From NCBI GenBank assembly GCA_964560875.1, contig CAZLMW010000041.1, positions 1-61,224 on the forward strand: 61,224 nt of DNA, in the 5' to 3' direction. The stretch is from CAZLMW01 sp964560875. Lineage in GTDB: Bacteria > Myxococcota_A > UBA9042. Of the stretch, positions 17,099-25,923 are shown one piece after another (position 1 is the stretch's first letter; each line of letters starts with the position of its first letter). A model generated the notes under the pieces. It was given only the letters and a program-made list of their open reading frames with translations. It was not told the DNA's origin and made no database searches. Both the position numbers and the translations under genes were made by a program.

Positions 17099-20000
17099 CT
17101 AGTAGCAGCGGAAGCCGATCCAGAACTTGTCGTCGCCGTTGACGTCGCCGTCGGTGTTGAGGCCGCCGAGCGTGATGGGCGACCACGCCGTCGTGTTCCA
17201 GCAGTTGCCGTTGGTGCCGCTCGAGTTGCAGTTGTTGCTGCTGCTGCCGCGCACGCGGACGATCTTGCTGTAGCCGGTCGCCCCATTCGCGCTGTCTCGC
17301 CAGCCGAAGTAGACGTAGCAGCGGTCGTTGACGACGTCCTTGATGTAGTCGGACAGGGACTTGCCGTAGACCACCATCGACGACGCGCGCAGCGAGCCGT
17401 TGACGTCCATCGTGTACGACGGGTTGGTGTTGTTGATGCCGACACGACCGCTGCGAACGGTCAGGCGGGCCGCGCCGTTTTGGTAGAGCTCGATGTCGTC
17501 GTCGGCGTCGTTGTTGTTGAGGATGCGCAGCTTCGTGTTCTCGCCGCCTTCGCTGTAGTAGTGGATGTACGCCGCGTCGCCGCTGCCGCCGTACGAGTTG
17601 TCGTAGAAGCGCAGACCCGCTCCGGCCTGCCCGTAGATCCAGCCGTTGCGGACGTGGAAGTTGGCGCCGTAGACGTTGAGGTCGTTGTCGCCCGAGAGCT
17701 GCAGGCGCGCGTCGTAGTCACCGCTGCTGCTGTTGCTGAAGTCGATGTAAGGCGAGCCGTTCTTGTTGCTGCGCATCTCGATAGCGGGGTGCGTGCCGCG
17801 GTTGATCTGCACGCTGCCGTTGCCGTCGCTGACCTGCAGCAGGGCGTTTTCGACCAGGAAGTTCTTGCTGCCGTAGACGCGGACCCACGACGTGTCCTTC
17901 ATCCAGATGCCGCCGCCATAGGTGCCGTTGTAATGGCCGGTCTGCCCGTAGCTGCGATGCCAGCCGGCGCCGTTGTCGATGACGGTCTTGCCGTCCACCG
18001 AGACCCCGTTGTTGAGGTTGGCCGTGCCGCCGACGCTGAGCGTGCTGCCGACAGACGCCGTGGACTTCAAGGTCGCGGGCTTGTCGACCGTAAGCGTGCC
18101 CTTGACGTGCAGGTTGCCGTTGTTGGTCATGCTGTCGGTCGTCAGCGACTTGGCGTAGAGGTTGCCGGTCACGTGGTGACGGCCGTAGGTCACAGCACCG
18201 GAGTTGTCGGCGCGGAGTCGCTCGCCGCCCTTGGTGAACATGCGCACGTAGTTGTTGTTCTCGACGCGGACCGCCCAGCGATGCGACGCATCGAGGAATC
18301 CGACCGTGGTGTTGGAGTCACCGTACACGTAGCCGTGGGTGTTGCCGGCCGAGTCCATCATCCGCATCTCGACCGTGCTCGTGTTGCCCGAGCGCACGTT
18401 GAGAATGCCCTTGTTGCCGTCGTCGTACATACGGAAGCCGCTGTTGAAGTGCAGCTGGTCGACGTAGTTGATCTGCTTGTTGTTGGCGTGGATGTGCTTG
18501 TGCAGCAGGACGTCGCCGCTGCGGATCTGGATGCCGTTGGAGCCGGCGCGGCGCAGGTAGAGGTCCTCGTTGTACGAGCCGATGACGCCCGAATCCACCT
18601 TCAGCTCGCGGTTCATGTAGAAGCTGCCGCGGTCGGTTTGAATGTGCGCGTGGCTGGTGTTGTACGAGCCGAGCTGGATGTAGCCGGTGTTGCTGCGGAC
18701 CATCATGCGTCCGAGTCGGTCGACCGTCATCGCCTCCTGCCAGTTGCCGACCATCGCGAGGTTATCGAGGCCGTAGGTGCGGTTGCTGTAGCCACCGACG
18801 CTGCCAGCCGTACCGATATCCTGCAGCTTGTTGGCGCCGAACTTGTGCACGGCGTTGTTGGCCCGAATGCTGTACCAAGCGCTCGCGTCGTAGTTGGCGC
18901 GGACGTCGACGTAGGCGTGGTGACCCGTGCCGCCCTCGGCGACGCGCAAGGTGGTGAACAGGCGGGTTCCGTCACCGGAATGGTGCAGCAGCTTGACCGC
19001 CATCCCCGTCTCGATGCCGCGCGAGATGCCGACGCGGAAGATCAGCGAGTTGCCGGCGCTGTCGCCGACGATGAACGTGCCGCCGCAGCGCTGGTTCTTG
19101 GTGCAGGTTGCGAGGCGGTACCAGCGGTTCTTCTTGACGTTGGCCTTGTAGGTCGCGGCATCGGCGCCGACCTCGGCCGCGCAAACGACGGTGCCGTTGT
19201 TGTTGATGGCGCGAATGGCCTGTCCCGTCGGGCACGACTTGTCGATGCGGCGCTGGATGCTGTTGACGTTGGTGTCCGAGTAGGTGAGCGAGCCGTTCTT
19301 GATGTCCGAACCGGTCAGCGACTCGTTCTTGATGTCGTCGCCGGTCAGGCTGCCGTTGAGCACGTGGCCGCTGGTGATCACGTTGCCGGCGATCTTCGGG
19401 CCGTTGATGCTGCCGTTGGCGATGTCGTCGCGGCCGATCGTCCCGTTGGCGATGTCGGAGCCGGTCAGCGAGCTGTTCTTGATGTCCGAACCGGTGAGCG
19501 ACGAGTTGGCGACGTGCGAGCCGGTCACCTGGCCGGCGCCGATCTTGGCGGCGGACACGGAGCCGTTTGCGAGGTCCTTGTTGCCCACCTGGCCGTCGGT
19601 GATCATCGCCGAGCTGACCGAGTTGGCCTGCCCCTCGTTGACGTACCGCTTGTCGAACTTGGCCAGGTCAGCGCCCATCTTGCTGCCCGTCTCGCTGCGC
19701 ATGTAGGTGCCCGGTGACAGCGTCGAGTTCTTATCGAGCACGCACTTGGGGTTGCCGTCCGCGTCGGTTCCCGACATCACGAAGCCGGTCTTGCAGCCCT
19801 TGTTGGCCGCGGCGAAGCGCTTGTGCAGCCAGCCGTACTTCTTGGTCCACACGCCGCCGTCCTGGTGGATGGCCGCGGTGCGGTTGGACGAGACATCGCC
19901 GCCGAACATGAACACGAACGGGTAGCTGCCCACGCCCTTGTTGTACTCGGCGTCGCCGTCGGTGCGGAACACCATCTGGCGCTTGTTGCCGTGGGCGAGA

Positions 20001-21052
20001 AACGGCTTGGTCGCGCTGGTCGGCTTGAGCCACGCGCCGCTGATGTCGTAGGCCTTCTTGTCGTTCCACGGCGTCTTGCCGTTGGCCAGCTGACCTTTGG
20101 CGAGGTTGACGACCGCGGACTGGCTCAGCGCGCCGGCCGGGATCGGCTTTTCGTAGGCGATCGTTGTGCAGGTCGGGTTGCCGGCCGCGTCGACGCCGGT
20201 CTGGACCTTGCCCTTGCCACAGCCCTTGCCCGACAGCGCGAAGTCCTTGCCGGACGCCTGGCCCTTCTGGTCGGGCTTGCAGACCGCTTTGCCTTCGCTG
20301 TTGATGGCGACGACGACTTCACCGGCCGGGCATTTCTGGTTGCTGACCGCGAAGTTCTTGCCGTTGTAGGTCTTGCCGCCGAGGTCGCACTTGACCTTGC
20401 CGTCCGCGTCGATGCCGGCCACCACCTTGCCCGCGGGGCAGGACTGGCTGCTCAGCGTGAACTGCTTGCCGCTGTAGGTGTTGTTGGCGTCCTTGGCGCA
20501 CTGGATCTTGCCGTCCTTGCCAAAGCCGGTCGCGTGTTCGCCCGCTTTGCACGCCTGGTCGACGGCGACATAGGCCTTGAGATCGGCGGACTTGGCGTAG
20601 TCCTTGAGGACGTCTTTGGCGAGGTGATCGGTCTTGATGCAGCCGGTGCACGCGACGTCAGCGGCCTTGGCGGCGTGGCTGGCGGCGAACGCGTAGGCGA
20701 CGTGGTTGAGCGGCAGGCGGGGCAGCTCGGACTCGGTGCCGACCTGGATGCCGACCCACGCGGCGCTACCACCGGCGAAGACGTCGGATTTGAGCGCTTG
20801 CGCCAGGCCGAGGCTCAGCAGGAACCCGCCGCCTTTGACCTTGGTGTTGATCGTCTCGCTGTGTAGGGCCTTGGGGTCCTGCTTGTCTTTGTACAGGCTG
20901 ACCTTGAGCGAATAATCGCCGTCGGGCACCGCCGAACCAGCGACGGTGCGCAGCTGGCCCTCGAGGACGATTGTGCCCAGCGGTGCGGCGAACGCCGTCG
21001 CGGCGAAAACCGTGGCTACTGCGAGCGCAAAGATGGAGAGTGCTTGCCTCAT
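17099..21052 (-). CDS. Large secreted tail-fibre-like protein
   Basis: A 1317-aa protein with a classical signal peptide (cleavage after ATAFA, about residue 22). Residues about 23-150 form a beta-sandwich-like region (PDGDYSLKVSLYKD, WVGIQVGTESELPRLPL) seen at the start of many secreted fibre-like proteins. Next come short Cys-containing repeats of the form CPAGKVVAGIDADGKVKC, then about ten decapeptide repeats such as SLTGSDIKN between about residues 500 and 600. The long remainder is Asn/Gly/Ser/Tyr-rich and reads like a trimeric beta-structured shaft. The C-terminus is Cys-bearing (NDRCYVYFGW to WIGFRCY) and lacks the usual S74 chaperone motif. I infer a surface fibre or adhesin. It is the second gene of the 23.9-14.1 kb minus run. 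Confidence 0.82.
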   Translation of the reverse strand: MRQALSIFALAVATVFAATAFAAPLGTIVLEGQLRTVAGSAVPDGDYSLKVSLYKDKQDPKALHSETINTKVKGGGFLLSLGLAQALKSDVFAGGSAAWVGIQVGTESELPRLPLNHVAYAFAASHAAKAADVACTGCIKTDHLAKDVLKDYAKSADLKAYVAVDQACKAGEHATGFGKDGKIQCAKDANNTYSGKQFTLSSQSCPAGKVVAGIDADGKVKCDLGGKTYNGKNFAVSNQKCPAGEVVVAINSEGKAVCKPDQKGQASGKDFALSGKGCGKGKVQTGVDAAGNPTCTTIAYEKPIPAGALSQSAVVNLAKGQLANGKTPWNDKKAYDISGAWLKPTSATKPFLAHGNKRQMVFRTDGDAEYNKGVGSYPFVFMFGGDVSSNRTAAIHQDGGVWTKKYGWLHKRFAAANKGCKTGFVMSGTDADGNPKCVLDKNSTLSPGTYMRSETGSKMGADLAKFDKRYVNEGQANSVSSAMITDGQVGNKDLANGSVSAAKIGAGQVTGSHVANSSLTGSDIKNSSLTGSDIANGTIGRDDIANGSINGPKIAGNVITSGHVLNGSLTGDDIKNESLTGSDIKNGSLTYSDTNVNSIQRRIDKSCPTGQAIRAINNNGTVVCAAEVGADAATYKANVKKNRWYRLATCTKNQRCGGTFIVGDSAGNSLIFRVGISRGIETGMAVKLLHHSGDGTRLFTTLRVAEGGTGHHAYVDVRANYDASAWYSIRANNAVHKFGANKLQDIGTAGSVGGYSNRTYGLDNLAMVGNWQEAMTVDRLGRMMVRSNTGYIQLGSYNTSHAHIQTDRGSFYMNRELKVDSGVIGSYNEDLYLRRAGSNGIQIRSGDVLLHKHIHANNKQINYVDQLHFNSGFRMYDDGNKGILNVRSGNTSTVEMRMMDSAGNTHGYVYGDSNTTVGFLDASHRWAVRVENNNYVRMFTKGGERLRADNSGAVTYGRHHVTGNLYAKSLTTDSMTNNGNLHVKGTLTVDKPATLKSTASVGSTLSVGGTANLNNGVSVDGKTVIDNGAGWHRSYGQTGHYNGTYGGGIWMKDTSWVRVYGSKNFLVENALLQVSDGNGSVQINRGTHPAIEMRSNKNGSPYIDFSNSSSGDYDARLQLSGDNDLNVYGANFHVRNGWIYGQAGAGLRFYDNSYGGSGDAAYIHYYSEGGENTKLRILNNNDADDDIELYQNGAARLTVRSGRVGINNTNPSYTMDVNGSLRASSMVVYGKSLSDYIKDVVNDRCYVYFGWRDSANGATGYSKIVRVRGSSSNNCNSSGTNGNCWNTTAWSPITLGGLNTDGDVNGDDKFWIGFRCY

Positions 21053-21146
21053 GACGGCGGCCTCTTGCTGCGAAAGTTTGCAGATGTCTGGAGAAGGGAT
21101 GTAGGAGTTTGAAGCATCCCACGGGCCGGGTCAATCGCCGCGAGCG

Positions 21147-23924
21147 CTACGGGATCTTTGCCGTGCACGTGTGGGAGTACTTCGTCACCAGGCAGTACTG
21201 GGTCGCCGGGCACGCCTTGTAGAGCTTCCACGGCGCTTTGTAGAGGTGGGCGTCCTTGTAGCTGCACGAGATACCGCTCGTCCCCGAACACCCGGTGAAG
21301 ATCTCTTGCACCATGACGTCTGAGCCCTTGGTGACACCCGAGCACTTGTAGGCCTTCTTGGTCGGGTAGCTGCCACACTTCTTGCCGGCCTTTTCGTACT
21401 CGCCTGTTGTCGTGCAGCACGTGCCCGATGGGCTGCACTTGCTGACGTTCTTGCAGGTGCCGCTATAGGCCGTGACCGTGCATTTTTCGTGCGCCTGGCA
21501 GGTGTCGTAGTCCTCCCACGCGGACCAGGCGAGGTTGCTCGTGCTTGACGAACAGCTCGCCGACGATCCGGTGCAGCCGCCATAGCCCTTGCGCCGCTGG
21601 ACCTTGCCGCCCTTGCCGGTCGCGGGGTTGGCGCCCGTGCACTTGTACTCGGTCTTGTAGGCGAAGTTGCCGCACTTGGTCTTGGCCTTGGCCCACGTCC
21701 CCGCAGGCGTGCAGCAGGTCTGGTAGGTCTTGCATTGGGTCGACCCGCCCGCGCACTCGGCCTTGCCCTTGTACTTCTCCTTGCAGGTTCCGCCGGAAGG
21801 ACAGAGGTGCGCGAGCTTCCACGCCGTCCACGCGTAGTAGCTGCTCGTATACGAAAAACACGTCGTCCCGTTGCCCGAACACCCCGGATACGCGTCCCGC
21901 TGCTCGATCGCCTTGCCGGTGACGGAGCATCGCGTCTCGCTCGCGAGCTTCTTGGTGCCGCACTTGGTCCCCTTGGGCTGGTACATGCCTGCGGTCGTGC
22001 AGCAGGTCTGGGTCGGCTTGCAGTCGGTGGCGTTGGAGCAGCTGGGTTTGTAGCTCGGCGAGAAGCTGTCCTTGCACGCCTCGGTCGCTTTGCAGGTGCT
22101 CAGCGTCTTCCATGGACCCCAGAACAGGTTGCTGGTCAGCGTCGAACACCAGGTCGATTGACCCGAACAGCCCTTGAAGCCTTCCCGCGCCAGGATCGCG
22201 CCGCCGAGCTTGCCGGCCTTTTCGCACTTGTATTCGGTCTTGTACTTGCTGGTCCCGCACTTGCTGCCCTTGGCCGCGTAAAAGCCCTTCGCATCGCAGC
22301 AGGTCGTGCCCGCCTTGCACTGCTTGGCGTCGACGCACTTGGCGCTGGTGCCGCTGAAGTTGACCTCGCACTTGTGGTCGGCGGGGCAGGTCTTTTCAGT
22401 GCTCCACGCGCCCCACGCGACCATGTCCTTGAAGCTGCCCGAGCAAAACGAGCTGTTGCCGCTGCAGCCCGCAAAACCCTGCCGTTTCTTGATGACGCCG
22501 CCGGCGGTGCCCTCGCATTTCACTTCGGTCTTCAGCGCGCTGGTTCCGCACTTTGTGGCCTTGGCCGCCCATGTTCCGTCGGCCTTGCAGCATTTCGTCC
22601 CGGCCTTGCACGCGGTGGGTTTGCCGCAGGTCGGTGGCGTCTTGGGATCGAGGCTGGCCTTGCACGTGCCGCCGTTGCACGACGACCACTTCAGCCACGC
22701 GCCCCAATTTTTACCGTCGGCGGCCGGGCAGGAGCCGGTGCCGTTGCAGACCCGCGCGCCAAAGCGGACCTCGACGCCGGACTTGGTCGCGTTGCAGCGG
22801 TACTGGGCCGTGTTCTTGTCCGCCCCGCAGATCGCCCCCTTGGGCGCGGTTACATGTTTGCAGGTGCCGCTGTTGCAGATGTCCTGGGTGCAGGCCTGCC
22901 CGTCATTGCACATCGCGTCGGACGTGCAGGTTGTCGTGCCGGCCTTGGCGCAGATTGGCTGCTTGTTCGGGTCCACGATGGGCGAACACACCTGGCCGCT
23001 GGGACATGTGGAGATGTTTTGCCAGGGGCTCCAGGTCGCGTGTTGCACGTCCTGGCTGCATGCGGCGGCGCCATTGCCATCGCATCCGGCGGTCGCGGTG
23101 CGCTTGCGAATCGTCGCCCCGCTGCAGCCCCATTCGGTCTTGAGCACGGAGGAGCCGCAAGGTGTGCCGGTCGGTTTGACCGTTTTTGTCGCAGCGTCGC
23201 AGCACACGCCCGCGCTGCAGCAGCCGGGAATTGCCGTAAAGGAGCAGCCGCCGGTCTTGACGTCGCACGTGCCCTGCTTGCAGCCGTCGGGTGATTTGCA
23301 GTCGGCGTCGGCTTTGCAGCAGCCGGGGCCGGGGGTTCCCGTGCACTGGCCGGACTTGCAGACGTCGTTTGTGGTGCAGGCGATGCCGTCGTCGCAGGCG
23401 CCCTTGTCGTCGTCGAAGAAGCCGAACACGGCCTGGGTGGGCGCGCAGACTTTGCACGGTTTGCCGGGTACGGGACCGGCCTGCCAGCACTTGCCGTCCA
23501 CGATGCAAAAGCCGTCGAGCGGCTCGACGATGCAGTAGCCGTTTTTGCAGAGGTTCTTGGTGCAGGGCAGGTCGTCCTTGCAGGGCTCTTTGCAGCCGCC
23601 CCCGCCGCCACCGTGATCGCCGCCACCGTCATCGCCGCCCCCGTCATCGCCGCCACTGGCATCGCCAGCTTCGCTATCCGCATTGGTCCCGCCGCCGGCG
23701 TCGCTTGACCCGCTCGAGCTCGCCCCGCTTGACGCCCCGCCGCTCGACGACCCACCGCTCGAGCTGCCGGTGTCGGTGAACAGGTTGGAGACATCGGTCA
23801 GCTTCCCGCCGCCGTTGTCGACAGGCACGTAGACGGTCTTGGTCTCGCCGCCGCAAGCGATGGCGACGAGGGCCGCGCTGATGCCGATGGCGAGGGATTT
23901 GAGGTTGTGCCGATACGTTTTCAC
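21147..23924 (-). CDS. Cys-rich modular lipoprotein, relative of the 1888-aa protein
   Basis: A 925-aa predicted surface lipoprotein with the signal ending in ALVAIAC (Cys at residue 24). Residues about 45-110 are a Ser/Gly/Asp/His-rich stalk (SSSGGSSSGG, GGDDGGGDHGGGG). Short CDDGxACTTND-type repeats follow, then seven tandem copies of a roughly 95-aa module to the C-terminus. Each copy has CKAGTTCC near its start, a TEYKC-like segment in the middle, then GC(S/T)GxS, a Trp pair (for example WGPWKTLSTC) and two closing Cys. The same module occurs seven times in the lipoprotein at 4008-9674, where it alternates with a second module absent here. It starts the four-gene run that includes the fibre gene (94 nt gap). 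Function unknown. Confidence 0.87.
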   Translation of the reverse strand: MKTYRHNLKSLAIGISAALVAIACGGETKTVYVPVDNGGGKLTDVSNLFTDTGSSSGGSSSGGASSGASSSGSSDAGGGTNADSEAGDASGGDDGGGDDGGGDHGGGGGGCKEPCKDDLPCTKNLCKNGYCIVEPLDGFCIVDGKCWQAGPVPGKPCKVCAPTQAVFGFFDDDKGACDDGIACTTNDVCKSGQCTGTPGPGCCKADADCKSPDGCKQGTCDVKTGGCSFTAIPGCCSAGVCCDAATKTVKPTGTPCGSSVLKTEWGCSGATIRKRTATAGCDGNGAAACSQDVQHATWSPWQNISTCPSGQVCSPIVDPNKQPICAKAGTTTCTSDAMCNDGQACTQDICNSGTCKHVTAPKGAICGADKNTAQYRCNATKSGVEVRFGARVCNGTGSCPAADGKNWGAWLKWSSCNGGTCKASLDPKTPPTCGKPTACKAGTKCCKADGTWAAKATKCGTSALKTEVKCEGTAGGVIKKRQGFAGCSGNSSFCSGSFKDMVAWGAWSTEKTCPADHKCEVNFSGTSAKCVDAKQCKAGTTCCDAKGFYAAKGSKCGTSKYKTEYKCEKAGKLGGAILAREGFKGCSGQSTWCSTLTSNLFWGPWKTLSTCKATEACKDSFSPSYKPSCSNATDCKPTQTCCTTAGMYQPKGTKCGTKKLASETRCSVTGKAIEQRDAYPGCSGNGTTCFSYTSSYYAWTAWKLAHLCPSGGTCKEKYKGKAECAGGSTQCKTYQTCCTPAGTWAKAKTKCGNFAYKTEYKCTGANPATGKGGKVQRRKGYGGCTGSSASCSSSTSNLAWSAWEDYDTCQAHEKCTVTAYSGTCKNVSKCSPSGTCCTTTGEYEKAGKKCGSYPTKKAYKCSGVTKGSDVMVQEIFTGCSGTSGISCSYKDAHLYKAPWKLYKACPATQYCLVTKYSHTCTAKIP

Positions 23925-24082
23925 GGCCCGGATGATGCCACTGCCTGCCGCAGCTGGGCGAGAAGCTTCACAGCTTTACCCGAGTTGCCGCCCAAGAAGC
24001 CAAGCGAAGCCAGCCTGGTCCCAATGCCGGTCGCTTAGGGCTAAGGTACTGATTTCTAAGCTAAGCCAAGCGAGCAAAGCAG
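23925..24082. other. Intergenic leader of the surface-protein run
   Basis: About 160 bp between the start of the 925-aa lipoprotein gene and the REPIN-like element. It should contain the promoter of the minus-strand run. No confident -35/-10 pair, gene or hairpin was seen. The sequence is less GC-rich than the coding DNA around it. Confidence 0.4.
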
Positions 24083-24301
24083 AGCCCCGGGGCTGAAGGC
24101 CCGGGCTCAGTTGAGCAAGCCCGCCTCCGCGGGCTCAGCCGCGATCTCGACCGGCAGCGGCTGCCTATCCACGTTTGTCGGGATCTCGTGCACCCACACG
24201 CGCCGCAGCGAATCCGTCATGGCGGACCGCAACGCCGAGCCCTCGAAGGAGGGCTTGCTCAACTGAGGCCCCGGCTTCAGCCGGGGTCGTTAAGTGACCG
24301 G
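24083..24301 (-). repeat. REPIN/MITE-like element, copy 1
   Basis: A roughly 219-bp element present again, inverted, at 37172-37390, with roughly 85 percent identity by eye. Each end is a GC-rich hairpin (CCCCGGCTTCAGCCGGGG at one end, CCGGGGCTGAAGGCCCGGG at the other) followed by the inverted terminal motif CTCAGTTGAGCAAGCCC and a second small hairpin. The ends are therefore inverted copies of each other. The core holds a 37-codon reading frame (minus strand, 24220 to 24107). Size and structure fit a non-autonomous element of the REPIN or MITE type. No transposase or RAYT gene is in the window. Confidence 0.75.
24107..24220 (-). other. Short open frame inside the REPIN-like element
   Basis: A 37-codon frame beginning MTDSLRRVWVHEIP and ending EPAEAGLLN. 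In the second element copy the last part of the frame is conserved as EPAAAGLLN, but the middle is broken by a one-base shift. The partial conservation could mean a captured fragment of a larger gene or chance; no RBS is visible, so I do not call it a gene. Confidence 0.3.
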
Positions 24302-24354
24302 CATTGAGCCGAGCCCGGGCCTTCATGTGGGGGGCCAAGCGACCGGCCTTCAGG

Positions 24355-25920
24355 TCAGAGCACCGAGCGCGGGATGGGTCGGGCGAAGAGCATCTTCCAC
24401 TTGTGGCTCAGCGGGGCTTCGGAGTCGGGGTTGAACTTCGGCGTGATCCGCCACGCGTTGGCCGGTGACAGCTCGGCGCGCAGGGTCTTGAGCACCCTCT
24501 GGGCCAGCGGCTTGTCCTTGACCACGACGATGCACTCGGTGTTCAGGTTCGCGCTGCGGGGGTCGAGGTTGAAGGTGCCGACCACCGTGATTTCGCCGTC
24601 GATCACCATCGACTTGGCGTGCAGCCCGTAGATCGAGTCCTTCGCCGGCCGTCGTCCATCGGGCAGCGTCATCAGCTTGTGGCGGATCGGGCCGTCCGGT
24701 TTGCTCTCGTAGAGCATGATGCCCGTCTTCAGCAGCGCTTCCCGATCGCGCACGTAGCCTGAAAAGGACGGGAAGCTGTCGGTCGACGCGAGGCTGTTGG
24801 TCAGGATCGTGAGCTTGATGCCGCGGGCCACGGCTTCGGCGAAGAGGTTCTTTCCGAGGCTCGACGTCACCAGGTAGGGCGTCTGGATGATGACCTCGCG
24901 CTTGGCCGACCGGACCAGGCGAATCAGCGCGGTTGTCGACTTGCCGCCGCCAGCCATGCCGGACTTGCCGTCGTTCTTGCCGGGGTCGTCGGACACAAAA
25001 CGCACATTGTCGACCCAGCGCAGCACGCCATTGGCCTGCAGCTGTTCAAAGCGCTTGGGCACATTGGCGGCGCGCTTGCGCATCTCGGGCCAGTAGCGGC
25101 GGGGGTCGCACGAAAAGCGGTGAAGCTGCTCCCAGACGTCCGTGTACCAGCCTTTCTTGTAGCTCTCGGGCTCCTTGATGACCTTGCGCAAGGGCACGGC
25201 GCGGTGGTCGACCCAGAACTGCTGAAAGGACCCCGAGATGTGGTGGGACACGCCGCCGAGCAGCAGGATGTCCCGGTCGCGGAAGTTGTAGTCCGGGTGC
25301 AGGTCGAAGTACTCGTCGGCGATGTTGCGGCCGCCGGTGATGACGACCTGCCGATCGACGATGAAGGTCTTGTTGTGCATCCGCTGGTTGACGCCACGGA
25401 AGTCCTTGGCGGCGTTGTAGAGCTGCACCGGCAGCGTCTTGCCGATGTTGATGTTGGGGTTGTAGACGCGGATCTCGAAGTTTGGATGGGCGTCCATGGC
25501 GAGCAGGAAGTCGGCGTCCCCGTCGTGGAGCACGTCGTCGACCAGCAAGCGGACTTTGACCCCTCGTTGCGCGGCTCGCAGCAGCTCGTCGGCGGCGATG
25601 AGGCCGATCGCGTCGGCCGAGAAGATGAAGTACTGCACGTCGATCGACTTTTGCGCGTTCACCGTGAGCCACGCCCGGGCCATCAGCGCACCGGCCCCAT
25701 CTTCGAGCACGTGCACGCCGGTTTTGCCGCTGTCGAGCTGTGGTTTCAGCTTGGCCAGGTAGTTGCCCAGCATCGGAGCGGGGCGCTTGGGCAGGTCGGC
25801 GCAGTAGTCGCGGTCGGGGCGCAGGTCGCCGTCGGTCAGCGATTGCACGATGCCGCCTCCGCACGCTGGTAGTGCGGTCAAAGCGACAAGAAGGGCGGTC
25901 AGGAGCCGGCGTCTCGGCAT
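24355..25920 (-). CDS. Phospholipase D family lipoprotein, cardiolipin-synthase-like
   Basis: A 521-aa protein with the lipobox ALPAC (Cys at residue 20). It has two HKD motifs: H182-x-K184-x4-D189 in MHNKTFIVD, and H434-x-K436-x4-D441 in LHAKSMVIDGE, each followed by the usual Gly/Asn/Asp-Arg residues (GGRNIADEYFD, GTFNLDPRSANLNTE). Length and layout match the ClsC/YmdC branch, which makes cardiolipin from two phospholipids, but phospholipase D or transphosphatidylase on other lipids is possible. A lipoprotein signal is less usual in that branch and points to action at the outer face of the inner membrane or in the periplasm. It starts 3 nt after the glycosyltransferase stop, so the two are co-transcribed. 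Confidence 0.88.
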   Translation of the reverse strand: MPRRRLLTALLVALTALPACGGGIVQSLTDGDLRPDRDYCADLPKRPAPMLGNYLAKLKPQLDSGKTGVHVLEDGAGALMARAWLTVNAQKSIDVQYFIFSADAIGLIAADELLRAAQRGVKVRLLVDDVLHDGDADFLLAMDAHPNFEIRVYNPNINIGKTLPVQLYNAAKDFRGVNQRMHNKTFIVDRQVVITGGRNIADEYFDLHPDYNFRDRDILLLGGVSHHISGSFQQFWVDHRAVPLRKVIKEPESYKKGWYTDVWEQLHRFSCDPRRYWPEMRKRAANVPKRFEQLQANGVLRWVDNVRFVSDDPGKNDGKSGMAGGGKSTTALIRLVRSAKREVIIQTPYLVTSSLGKNLFAEAVARGIKLTILTNSLASTDSFPSFSGYVRDREALLKTGIMLYESKPDGPIRHKLMTLPDGRRPAKDSIYGLHAKSMVIDGEITVVGTFNLDPRSANLNTECIVVVKDKPLAQRVLKTLRAELSPANAWRITPKFNPDSEAPLSHKWKMLFARPIPRSVL

Positions 25921-25923
25921 GAT

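Noticed and set aside
17006..19717. Long plus-strand open frame antisense to the fibre gene
   Set aside because: Val/Ala/Asp-rich sequence with no domain, no RBS and full overlap with a convincing secreted protein on the minus strand.
21735..23294. Plus-strand open frame antisense to the 925-aa Cys-rich lipoprotein
   Set aside because: The sequence is Ala/Arg/Gly-rich with no motif and results from codon bias of the minus-strand Cys repeats.
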